From Gordionus sp. m RMFG-2023 (taxonomy: Eukaryota > Nematomorpha > Gordioida > Chordodea > Parachordodidae), in contig NC_088776.1 in NCBI RefSeq assembly GCF_954871325.1, forward strand, positions 12,462,052 to 12,526,051: a DNA stretch of 64,000 bases, written 5' to 3'. Shown in pieces: positions 1-13,200 of the stretch. A model generated the notes under the pieces. That model had not been told where the DNA came from. It worked only from the letters and a program-made list of their open reading frames with translations, and ran no database searches. The position numbers and the translations under genes are program-made. Positions within the stretch are counted from its first letter, which is position 1. The number at the start of each line of letters is the position of its first letter.

Positions 1-1201
1 ATATAACTCCTTTGCCATCTAGCGCTTCAAGGGATCGTTTAGTAGAGTTAAATGTATTCTTAATGAAAGACGTGGATGAATAATAATAATTTAGTTTTTT
101 TAATATTATTTAAATAATTTTGATTAATAAATATATTTAATATTGTTATTATTCTATTACAATATATTTAATTTATTTTTATATTAGTTAATTTAGCGAG
201 CATAAAATTTTCTTGAGAATTAATAAAATAAGAAAAGGATCATGATCGCGATCCGTTTTTTTTAAAAAGGTCGATCCTGGATTTTTGATCTCTTTTCTTT
301 AAAAAGATCGTTATCGGGATTCAATTTTTTTAAAAGGATCGATCAAGCCTGACTAAATATGAGTGTAGCGTGGCTGAACAATCGCTCAATATTAGCACTT
401 GAGATGGTGTGCTTAATTATAGAAGTATATTTATAAAATAGGGAAAGTCATTAATTATGTTTATATTATTCTTTGATGAAAAAGTAGGTTCTCGTTTTAA
501 ATCTCTAAAAAATCGGAATCTCCCTTATATCCCCTAGAAAATTTTTAAAGTAAATTTAGAATTATTTTTAAAAGATGGTAGAGAAGTAAACACATCTTTT
601 TAAATTGAGTTTCTAAAAATCGTTAAAAATGGGGGAAATAATCATTGTTCCCAATTTATTCCCATAGATTTTGTTTTAGCGATTTAGAACCTATCCCAAA
701 AGCCCATATATATCGTAGAGTTTCTTTCATTCTCCAAAGAAAGCATCCATAGAGATGATTGTCTTTATGGATATAACTTACTTTTCTATTGTTTGGGAAG
801 ATTAATGAATAGCCATTTCAGCTTAAAAATTGGATAGATATATCTCATATTTGTCTCATCCATTTCATCTTCATATATTTTTTTTAAAGTATTTTTATTA
901 TCAGATGGTCTATATCTTAATGGATTAATGATAAATCAAAAAAAAATATTATAACTTTACATTTGATTATAAAATAATGCATTTATAATTATTATATTCA
1001 TAAATAATTATTTCATTTATAAATAATTATTATATTCATAAATAATTGTTACATTTGTAAATAATAATTATATTCATAGATTAAATTTAAAAATAGCGAA
1101 GTAGCATAAAGCTACTGTTCAAAAAAGTAGCGCTCTAATTTAACAACACTGCTATTTTCCAACAAAAACATAAATAAATATTAGGATTTTATATAACTAA
1201 C
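1..1201. other. AT-rich non-coding sequence
   Basis: No supported gene. The stretch lies downstream of the last visible CAP exon (minus strand), so a final CAP exon could be here or beyond the left edge, but I could not recognise one. Short AT-rich near-repeats of an 'ataattattatattcataa' type occur around 970-1080. Confidence 0.4.
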
Positions 1202-1287
1202 CCTGGATAGTAATTGCAAGCATACATTTTTCCCTGAGGACAATTATGCATTCCACAACCAATTTCTTTTGTAGTACCCCACACAAT
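1202..1287 (-). CDS. CAP gene exon D (C-terminal signatures)
   Basis: After an acceptor ending TTTTTAG the exon reads IVWGTTKEIGCGMHNCPQG then KMYACNYYPG. It completes the GHYTQ-IVW signature started in the exon at 8963-9108, in phase 0. The 5' splice site is read as GG|GTTAGT, splitting a Gly codon, which fits the family's YxPGGN motif continuing in a further exon. Confidence 0.8.
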
Positions 1288-4200
1288 CTAAAAACAAATT
1301 AATTTTCCTTTATACTATATAGTATAAATTGAATTATTAAGCTCCCATACTCTTATTATTTCCCAGGACAATATACTAAAGATATACTGACCCTAAAGTT
1401 TACCCAGGCCGGAATTTCAATATAATGCAAAAAATTTCAAGGGGCCTGGTATCTCGTATTTATTATTAACTAGCTGTTCTAATTGACCCAGGAAACTATA
1501 TTTATATATTTTTTTTATTTACAACTTATTAATATAAAAATAAAAGGAATCTAGATTTGAGAGGCAAGACTAGATCAAAATTTACCATTGATTGAATTTT
1601 TATGGCGGGAGGTCAACCCCCTTTTCCTTCCATAATTCATCCTTAGTTTATTTGAATATAGATGTTAGAAATTGTTTTCATTTTTAACTCGCAGATCGTT
1701 TAAATCAATGCTAATATTGTATAGTATATAGCTTTTTTAGCCACATAATTTGCTTTTTCAATGCAAACTAGATGAGAGTAGAACATTATGTTTTTGAAAG
1801 AGTCATTATATGTTTGAAAAAGGATTATGGGCTGTCCCCCTCCAAAATAAAATTTCCCCCAAAACCTGGCCACCAAATTATTTTTAGCCCCCAGAAATAA
1901 CCTCCAAAAATATTTTCGGCATCTAAAAATATTTCCAGCCTCCAACTTTTAAAAATATATTACACTAAAGGTCATTTTATTTTAATATGGTTTGATTAAA
2001 TATTCTTTATGAGAAAAGTCAATTTTTTTAATAGGAATGATTGATTTAGACAACTTTTCTGCTGAAGCATTACAGAATGCATTTAACTTAATGAATTAAT
2101 GATAAATTCATCGAATATAATAAGCCAAACGTATGATGGCGCAAATGTCATGTCTGGTCGAAATGGAGGAGTATAAATGCTCTAAAATATTAATAAAAAG
2201 GTGCCTTATATACATTAATCAAAGAAGGGGGAGGCGCAAAGGGGCTCAAGCTCTCCAAAAAATTTGAAACTTTTTATACCTAAAAAAAGGTCAATTTGAA
2301 AATCAAAAAAAAAATTTTTGAGCCCCCTGTTGCTCATATACTTTGTTTCAATTAGAGATAGGCATGAAAAAATTTTTGTTTGAATAAATTCTGAAATTTC
2401 AAACGCTGATTGGACTTGATGAGCTCTTAAAATCACAGGCGTGATTACAATTGCCTTAATCATGGAAAATTTTAAATACCTGACCTATTTTTTTACAAAT
2501 TTTATAACAAGATTTTTTTTCTAAGAAAATACTATAGGAGACTATACCAGTAAAATTTTAGCAAGTTCTATTTCCAGTGCCAATAAGCGTATTACTAGGG
2601 GAAAGACGAATGCAATAAAACAAAACAATGTTGGCATTTTTTAACTTTTAAATAAAGATATTGATTTATAAATATTATACTTGATTAGTGAATTCTTAAT
2701 TACCACAAAAGTGTATAAGATGATTTTATTTCATGTAAAATTATGGAAATAAATGAAGTAGAATTACAGGGCCGTAGCCACGGGGGGGGCCTGGGGGGGC
2801 ACCCCCTAAAAAATTTTTTGGCCCCCAAACCTGGCCCCCAGAAAAAATCTATGGGCCCCATAAATTTTTCCGGCCCCCCAAATTAAAAAAAATTTTTTGT
2901 AATTGATTATTTTAATATTTTTAAAATAAATATTAAATATTTATTCAAAAAACATGTCTTGTTTGTAAATTTCTTCCAATCCTCTTTTATTTATATCCAA
3001 TAATAAATCATCACTCATTCATATTTTATCATTTTCGTGTGTGTTTGTGTAAAACATTATATAGACGCTTAATTATAACGTTTAAATTGAACTTATTTCA
3101 ATGATAATTATTTTATTTATTATGGTTCAATCACAATATTATTATGTTTTGAAGGTCTCTGATATAGATCTGGGTGAAAATCGTAAAAAAACCGGATTTT
3201 CTGAAGCTAATCAAGTGGTTACTCAATACTTGATATATATATATATATAAATATAAGAAAACAGATTGATACCGATCCGTAAATATTTATTAAAATAAAA
3301 AAGATTCTTATTAAATTTTTATAAAATTTGGTGATTATTGTGCAGTGTTGATAAACAGCTCAATTTGCGCCTATTTTTAAAAATGGTCCGATTAACATCT
3401 TAGACAAAATAATATTATCTAAGCCCGATATAATCAGTTATTTAAAACAAGAGTGAGTATTTTAGCATTATAAAGAAAATACCGAGATAACAATATTGTT
3501 AAGCCAACAAATTAACGGTAATCTTTAAGATCTTAAATCAAGATTTTATGATATTTCCATGGGACTGGTTCAACAAAAATTACGGATACTGTAAATGTAG
3601 AAAACATAATTTATTCTTTCTGGACTATTTATACCAATGTTTTCATACACCATCCAAAAAAATCCTGAATTAAATAAAATTACGAAATTTATATACAAAC
3701 ATACGCGATATACATCACCCAGATTCAAAAAGAAGTAATTGGTAGATATGGTGCTTGATTATATTTCAGATACATATAAAAAAAATTGAGATGCCTTTTT
3801 TGGTTGATGTGACAAAAGATGCATTAGGTTGTGAAAACCTGAGCATAATTATGTATATTTTTTCTGGAGAAGTCCAAGAAAATTTAATAGGGATTATTAA
3901 TTTACAGTGTCTTTCTGCTGAAAGTATTACTAATTGCATTTTAAAGCAACTTAATGAGTTAAATATTAATTCAACGAATATGATAAACCAGGCATATGAT
4001 GGTTCAAACGTTATATCTGTCCAAAAAAGGTTCCTATTATACATTGCTACAACCACATGTTGCATCTTGTGGCTCAAAATTGGTATAATAATATTGTTAT
4101 CATTTATAATTTTTTTAATTTATTCCATTGCATAATTTTTTAGGCGGTTTAACGTATCCTGTAAATATGTAGTATCTACAGTCAGTAGGTACCTATCAAG

Positions 4201-7200
4201 TGGATGCTAAAAATTATATTGATTCCACGATTAATATATTTAAAAAATATAAGAAGCAATAATTCTATTGATTTGATAAGAATAAAGGCTGAAAAACTTT
4301 TAACAAAATTTAATCTCACTCCCCACAAATCATCAAGCGTACGTAAAACATAAATTTCCAAGATTTTTTAGTCGAAACCAAATTACAAATTGATTGCGAA
4401 AAAGACTCCAATTGGAGTTTTTTAAAATGGAATTAGTATGAAATTATTGATTACTTTGTTGATAATTTTTTTAGATAGATTTTCACAAGATGATTATAAT
4501 CTTCTATCAAGTTTTAATGCATTCTCCCCCTTTGATAGTGATTATTTTATATCGTACAAAATGGCCCGATTAGAATAATTATTAAACTTTAATATGGAAA
4601 CTTTACATCATGAAATGAAAATAGCTAATAGATTATTAGCTGCAGAAGTTAAGGAAACACATAATTTTGAAAATATCCTAAATATTATGTATAAAAAATA
4701 TCATCATAAGAATTGTATAAATGCTATTCAGCAGCCATCATCATTGGGGTAACAACGGCTTCTTGTGTGACTTCTTTCTCTATAATAAAGAGAGTTCTAT
4801 CGAGCACTATAGGGTCGATGAAAGATCAAAGTAAACAAAATTTAGTATTGATGGCTTATGAAAAAAAATTAAGACGAAATTTATCCTTTAATTCATTTAT
4901 GTTAAAATTTAAAAATAAAAATCTTCGTATATTATAGTATTATTTTTGTATGTTAATATTATAGTATTATTTTGTATTCATATAACATTAATAATTTTTT
5001 AATAAAAATAGCAAAAAATTTCTATGAATGTTTTATTTTAAAAAAAATAGTGGCCCCCCTAAGTAAGCAGCTAGCCCCCCTAACGGAAAATTCCTGGCTA
5101 CGGCCTTGTAGAATTATGATATTTTTAAAAATAAACCATAAAATTTTATGGCAAAAAGGCGTGATAAAAATTTCGCCTTTCATGAATGGGCGGGTTGGGT
5201 TAAAAAAATCTTTGACATCAGATGTAAATATTTGTATTGTAAGGTCAATGGGCAGGTAGTGAAAAAAACGCCCGCGCCCACTTCTAGTTTTAATTACAAT
5301 CGCATCTTGTTAATAATTGGTGTAACAATATTTCTGCAATTTTTAATTTCTCCAATTTAGCAAACTAATTGTATAATTTTTTTAGGCGTTTTAACATATC
5401 CAGTAAATATAGAGGTCATACTCTTAGGATACTTTTGGGAAAAAGGTAGAATGGTTATTTGGCAACATTAAATCATTTATGATAATTTTTAAGGCTATCG
5501 ATGAAGTATTATTTTACTTTTCCACTCGGTAATTTTCACTCATGATTCAGTCAAAGTTATGATCTTTTGTCACAATGTTTAAATATACATTATATTATAT
5601 TAGCCGATGTAATTTATGTATTAGCTTCAATTGATCTTTTTAAATAAGAATTTTCAATTAGTAGATACGAATATATTGGATGCTAAAAATTGTGTTGACT
5701 TCGCAATTTATATATTAAAAATAAAAGAGATGAGAATTCATTCTACTTGATCAAGACCAAAAAACCTGCAGTTTTTTTAAATATACCCGGACCGGACCAA
5801 AAATTTTTTTTTAAAATCCTGACCGGGCCTTGCAAATGGTATCTCTGCTCTTATAAAGACTGAGTCTGAAAATCTTATATCAAAATTTAATCTAGGGTTC
5901 GCAAAATCCTAAAAAAAACTTTCAGATTTATTGGTTGATACTAAATTAAAATTTGATAGTGAAACGGACTCTAATTGAAGTTCTTTATAATGAAATTTTT
6001 ATAAAATAATTGATGATGATTCTGTTGAACATTTTTTTAGAAATATTTATTGGCGATAATAATACTCTGTATCTTGTTGCAATACATTGTCTCCCCTTGC
6101 CCTGAATTATTTTATTACAGATAAAATGTCCACAATAGCGTTCTTATTAAGCCTTAATATTGAAATTGCATCATGAAATGATAATCGTAAAGAGTTTAGA
6201 CTAAAGTAGAAGAAAGGCTCGATTTTGAAAATATTAACATTATGTATTTAAAAAGTATCCTATTGTACTTAAAGAATTATATAAATGTTATTCTGCAGTT
6301 ATAATCATTGGGGTATCAGCAGTTTCTTGTGAGGCCTCATTCTATATACTAAATAGAGTTTTATTTAGCATGAGTTGAAAGATAAACGAAAGCAAAATTT
6401 GGTTCTAATGGCTTGTGAAAAAAAATATACCAACATTTAGCCATTTATGCAAAAATTTAGAAATTATAATCGTCATATTATATATTTTAGTATTATTTAT
6501 TCATAATTATTTGTATTTAAAAATTTTCAATAAATATAGCAAAAATCTGACTATTTGTTTTATTTTTTAAAAAAATATCTCCGCCCAAAAAACAGGCCCC
6601 CCCTCAACTGAAAATTCTTAACTCAACAGCTGATTTATTTTATCTATTGGTCTATTTATAATCACATGACTGACCTATCAGGTTTGAGAGTTATTAATAA
6701 ATTAAATTTTAATAAAAACAATCGAAATCCTAACCAATATAGTTTCACTTTTAAATGACCCTAACCATTATCTCCCTAACCTTTAATCCTACTTCTTTCT
6801 TCAGATACTTATTTAATTTTATATGTATTTCATCCAATTAAAAATTTCCTTCAGTTAAACATTCCTTGATTTGAGCGATTATCTCGAAAAAGTCAAAAAT
6901 CAAAAATTGTTTTGGGAACACTAGCAATGAAATAAATTTTTGAACGGCCTGCTGCCGAAATTTCAAAACTCCTTTCAATAAAAGTATTATGATTATGAAG
7001 GTGAAACATCGCAAATATACACTATAACCAGGCGTGTAATGGGGGAGGAGGGAAATTTCACCTCCCATCGCAAATTAGCCTGCTCCGTAAATACATTTTA
7101 AAGTAATAAAATTTTTCCCTCTACACACTCCCCACCCTACTCTCCCCAAAATGTATACAATATATCATTATAAGGAAGAATTTGAAAGGAAGAATAGTAA

Positions 7201-10200
7201 AAGTTAAAATTTTTTAAAATAACAAAAGTTCAAAAAATTTTTTTTTAAAAAAGTGAAAACCCAAAATTATTTTTATAGAAATCTAATATAGCCAAAGCCC
7301 TTACAAGTGGACCTAAAGACTTCCAATAAAATTAATGGGAAAAAAATTTATCTAATAGTGCCCCCCCCTTAGAAAATCCTGGATACGCCTATGACTATAA
7401 CCACAGATAATAGTACAAATCTCATTAAGATAGTAAAATTATATATGGAGGATTTTGATAATGACAATCAAATGTCTAAAAATGATAAAGAAGAACAAAT
7501 GCAAAATATAATATTTCTATAGATATTTCTTTTCATAAATGTACCTGATGAATTAACATTCAATCTTAATGATTCTCAAAAAATATAATGAATTTAATAA
7601 GTGCTTCTCATACCTTACAACGTGGGGGAGATTATGCATTAAAAAATTATTCAGTTTCTAATATCATTAAAACTTTGCTTGCAAGAAACTATGGACAACA
7701 TCGATATCAATCATTCTAAAAATATTGAAATTAAAAAAAAACCTGGTTATCAACCTATGATAGTTGGAGAGATAGTTTTGGAATGGGAAGCAATTATAGA
7801 TTTATAGAACATCCTAAAACCCATTAAAGTAGCATCAATTTTTTTTTTAATTTTTAGGGGACCTTTATGGAATATGGCTGAAGGCTAAATTTCTAAATTT
7901 ACTTCACCTTTTACTGATTCATTAATAGCTACAATGAAATTTGGAACAACTTTTAACAACGATGCTTTTTGTCATGCATATATCTAGATTTAAGATATAT
8001 TTTAAAATAATTATTAATTATATATATTTTATTAAATTTCTTTTTACATAAAACCTATTATACCTTAGATAATTTTAATTAATATTTTTTTTTACCTTAT
8101 CTAATTTTAATTAATAATTTTTTTACTTTGTATATTTTTATATTTATAAAATTTAACAAGATTTTTTTCATTATTTTTAATTTTTGTTATATAGATATCA
8201 TATCAAGTGCTTCTACATGAAAAAGAAAAAACCAAGGTTAGGGAACATATAATATGGTGCAACATGGAATTAAATTTTCTTATAGAGGGATTCTAGTGAA
8301 GATAACTCAATTACAGTAAATGGATCTACATCTGAAAAAGATTTATTAGAAAGTCTTCTTTAAAAATAAGGTTGTTAACAAACAAAATCTATTACAAAAA
8401 TCGGAGAATATTAGAAATATTTAAATGAATTTTTCTAGGTTAAATAAAACCACGAATATTTCACACTATATTGGCGGTGCCGGCTACCCAAGTTAATATG
8501 GAAAGATATTTCCCATTAAATTTTTACTATCTTCTTATACGTGTAATTTGAGCTAGATTAATCTTGAAAATATATTAATTGTGTGACTTAATAAAAAAAA
8601 TTTAAGTAAATTAATATTGTTCAATATTAATCTATAATGTAAAATTAATAAAAATGAACATCGTGTTTTTTATTTTAATGATGAAATAAAAAATAATGCT
8701 CTTCCATACATAATTTGAATGTTAGTTTGTATAGTAGTGTTCAAACCTGTGTTTTAAAGGTACGAATCAAACCGATGTTTTTATTTATTTTATCTGAACC
8801 TTGAATCGTTATTTTTTCCCTAACCTGAACGGATAATCGTTTCGGTTCGGATCCCTGGATTTTCGGGATAGAAGCTTCCTTTTTATCTGTGACACAAACC
8901 TGTTTTCATAGATGACTATCATATATCAAAAATTAATTTAGACATCTTAGATTAAGTTTTACTTGTGTATAATGGCCAACATCTTCAAATTTGTTCCTAT
9001 CCTTTCCGAAAGTAAACATTCTGGTTTCATTGTGCCAATGTGTAATAACATTCTTCCAGTTAGAAGTCCCTGATGTTATATACAAATTTTGACCTCCTTT
9101 CTCATATTCTAATAATTACATAAAAAATATAGATTTTAATATTTTGTTTTCAAAAAATGTATTTATAAAATTACTATGTGATTAGCATTCTGTCCAGGGA
9201 CGCCCTGAGAAAGGCGGGGGAAGCAAATGAGAGAATTTATTTTCGATTGGAAAAAATATTATACAGGTATTTTAAGAATTTTATATTATTTGAAAATTTT
9301 GTCCTCTTCTGGAAATTTAAATTTTAAGGTTTTTTAAAAATTTTCTACATTATTTTAAAGATTTTTAGTTATTCATAAGTAAAGTTTAACTGTATCACTC
9401 AATTTACGATTTGCGAAAATTAAGAAACCATGAATTTTTATTATTTGATTTGCTGCTTCCGCAAATGTTAAAGATGTCACGGGATAAGTTTCATAAAATG
9501 GCAAAATTATTTGCTTTTTTTATAAACTAAATTTCCAAGAAGAAGCGAATATTTAGTACGAAATGTGGAAATAGTGAGAAAATATGCAACAATATTTAAG
9601 AAATTAATATTTTTAGTTAGATACCATATAATATATTTAAAATCCTGATAAATTAATTGCCTTATCACTATTACGACATGTACAAGCGATTTAACATTTT
9701 GAGAGAAATCAAAAAGCATTCTTAGCCATAAAGGGGTGATAGTAAGTTAGCTTCATTTGCATGTTGAATATCCATCACAATCAAATAAATTTTGTATCAA
9801 AGAGATAGCAAGTAGCATTTAACGTAAATATAATCATATTTTGACCGATATATGTATTCAAATTTTAGCATGAAAATGATTGATATATAGATACAATAAT
9901 CACACATTTGGGCGCAAAATAACAAGATAGCTTGTAAAAAGGGATACAAAATGATAGAAAAAAATACAGCGTAAAATATGCAGAAACGCGATATACAGGC
10001 AGAGGTGGTGAATTATAAAAATGTCTATGGAGGCTGAAAATTTATTTTAAAGATATTATGTTCAAAACTTGAGCGATGATCACCAATATAAATCCCTCCT
10101 ACGATCACTTAATTTCAACAACTCTGGCCATGAATGATTAGATACATATCCCAGCATTTTAAATAACCCGCTAATAGATAACGACGCTTTTCGTTATGCA

Positions 10201-13200
10201 ATCAATTTACGCTTGGGCGTACCTTTCCTAAATCATTATATTTGCATTAAATGGAATCAATCGACACGCATGGGAGACACGCTCTCCACTGTAAATTTAT
10301 ATCAAAAATCAGCCGACACGATAAAATAAATTACACCTTCTTTTTTAAATAAAGCCAATTTTCCCTGTATTTTAGAACCGACATCTTTTAAAAACGCCCT
10401 GACGGCAAAACAATCGTACCTTTTTTAATGGGAAAGCCTTTGTGGGATTTTACTGACATTGATCCCATGGCCCCATCTAATAATTCGCATTATCCCTTTA
10501 ACAGAGCCTAATCTCTAAAAAATATAAAATACTAACACCTAATGTGTGACAACCACTTTGTTCCCATAGCAGCTACATCAACCTGCTCTTTTGGACAAGT
10601 GGCATTAGATCTCTTCAAAATAATATCCAAATCAATAAAAAAATCTTACCTTTCTCCATTTCAAGCAGAAAATTGCCGTATCTATAATTACTAATTATCA
10701 AATATTTAAAACATCATGGCCCGACCTCGCTGATATATATTATCAAATAATAATACATTTATTTAACATTATAAATATATGTCAATCAATTTACAGTTGA
10801 TAATTAGAAAAATAATATAGATATTGATTGTTTTAATTTTTTATTAAATCGCGGATTGATTTAAAAATGAAAAGAATTGATTTTTGTGAAATATATTAAA
10901 ACAACGAAAATTGGATGGTGAATATTTTTTTATGGAAATTAAAAAATAAAGAATATATTTAAAAGTATTATTGTGTTAAATGTAAAAATGGTGCCGTGAC
11001 CAGGATTCGAAAAAAAAAACGAAAATTGGATGGTGAATATTTTTTTTATTGAAATTGAAAAATAAAGAATATATTTAAAAGTATTATTGTGTTAAATGTA
11101 AAAATAAATAAAAACGCGAAAATAAGTTTTACATTATACGTCTTCTTCTCTATCTTTTAACATCTCTTCCTCTTTAGATGATAAAGATAAAAATGGTACC
11201 GAAAGACCAAGATTCGTGAACACTTATTAGGGAAAAATAAGAAAATTTAAAAAATAGTGAATATTTTGTGAAGAGAATTTTAGATATTATAAAAGAAAAA
11301 AATTTTCTAGGACCGGGTTCCTCAAAATAATAGTGGATTCCGGATAAATAAAGGTAAGAAATTTTTTTGTAGTATAAAACGCAATAGTAGGATTTTTGGA
11401 TTAAAATTAGAAATATATAAGATAAAATTTTAAATTTTGGGTAATTAATGAAAAAATGGCTTTTTATTTTAATGATAATTATAATAAGCATAGTATTAAT
11501 AAAATGTCAAATTTTAAGAATAATTTTAATAAAATTTTTGATAAGAAATTTAATGAATTGGATGTGACCAATAGTGTGGTTACAGCTTTCATTTTTTTTT
11601 ATATTGTATATATTATTAATTGGTTTCAGACAATTAATTAATAAAATTCAATAATAAAATAATTAAATTAGGTGATCTAAATAGTAATAAATCTTTAGAT
11701 ATTTCTTAGGATATCAAAAATAGTTTACATTTAGTTTTGTTAGAATTAAAAAATTTAAATAGTAAAAAAAATGTTGAAGATAAATATGAGAAATATTTAG
11801 ATATTGGTGAAGTATTTAATGTTCCTCAAAATATTGACATATCGGAGGATATCAATAAAAAATTAAATTCAATTGTGATTGAATTTAAAGAGAAAATTTC
11901 TGAGGTTTTAAGTAAAAAACCAGAAGAAATTTTGAAAAATAATAAAACAGATAATACTTTGAGACAAAGTACTGAGGAATCTCTAATTTTACGTGAAATT
12001 AGAGAAATGAAAGAAAATATGAAAAATTTGTCCAGAGATGTTTCCAATTTAAAAATTAAAAATAATAATAATATAATTGAAAGTTGTGAACTTTGTGGAA
12101 GAAGAGGACATATTGGTAAAAATTGTTATTCAAGAGACCGAAAAACTAATGAAAATGTGACTGCAAAACCCATTGAAAAAAATGACATAGTGTGTCATAG
12201 ATGTGGTTTTGTAGGGCATATAAAAAGAAATTGTATGGTGAAAGAAGCCAATTTCAAAAGTGAATTTCCACAACGAACATCGGTATAAATCCAGTGGTTC
12301 GAAGTATACAAAATCCTCAGATTATAAATGTGGATGAAATTAAAACTTACAATACAGACCATGGATAGAATGTGTTTCAAATGTGAAGAAATGGGACACA
12401 TTGCCCTACATTGTATTCAAAGTGTGAGTGGGTTTCAGTGACTATATGATTTGAAAGAGAATCATATAAAAATAGAAAAATCATATTTAGAGAATAATAA
12501 ATATTTTGATATATATAGTTTTATTTGTGGATATATATAATAAAATTGATAATCATTATGGGAATGATGATTATACATTGAAATTTAACTCGAATAAAAA
12601 GAGTTGTAATGTGGGAAATTTTTATTGTCATTCTGATGAAATAAAAAATTTTAAATTAACCAATAATCTGAATAAAAAGGATTATTGTAATCAAACAAGT
12701 GAGAAATATCCAGGAGAGATTTTTAATAAAAACATAAATGAGATTCAGAGATCTTTAAATTCTGAGATGAATTTAGGTATGAATATTAATTGTATTGAAA
12801 AAGAGATTAAAATAAATATCATTCAACCGATTAAATTGCATAAAAATGTAATAACTGAGGGAGCAAAGGAACAGAGTTCATGTCCTCATATTAATTTAAA
12901 ATTTGGTGGACAAATGGTTGAAATGTTATTTGATACCAGGGCAAGTATTTCAATAATGTCTAGTGAAAATTTTTATAAATATTGTCCGAATGGTATTGTT
13001 GAGAGACAAGTCAATATAAAATTGAGTAAAGTATAATTAAAAGTGATAATATATTGTAATAAAAGTTTTAATAAAAATAACATCTGGGAAGAAAAGTATT
13101 ATTTATCTTAAGCAATAGAGAAGAATATTTTAATTTAAGAATTAAATTGTTATCAATAAAATAAAAACATTGACTTTAATAAATTCATGTGAATAATATC

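Larger units (their letters stand above)
2767..5108 (+). mobile_element. hAT DNA transposon (family B) with terminal repeats and 8-bp target duplication
   Basis: Left end CAGGGCCGTAGCCA (2767) and right end TGGCTACGGCCTTG (to 5108) are inverted repeats with one mismatch. Both sides are flanked by TAGAATTA (2759-2766 and 5109-5116), an exact 8-bp duplication as expected for hAT. Inside, 3755-4030 encodes transposase core pieces (a VDVTKD first-Asp region and INQAYDGSNV), and 4713-4937 encodes a C-terminal dimerisation-like piece (TTASCVTSFSIIKRVLSSTI). Stops and frame shifts separate them, so this copy is not autonomous. It sits in the last visible intron of the CAP gene. Confidence 0.9.

Noticed and set aside
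5148-5360. Plus-strand open frame AKRRDKNFAFHEWAGWVKKI
   Set aside because: No family match; its 3' half lies in the intron-like part of the decayed hAT copy.
10989-11011. tRNA-His-like sequence as a tRNA gene
   Set aside because: Only the 3'-end complement is present, next to an LTR; no cloverleaf. It is a primer-binding site.
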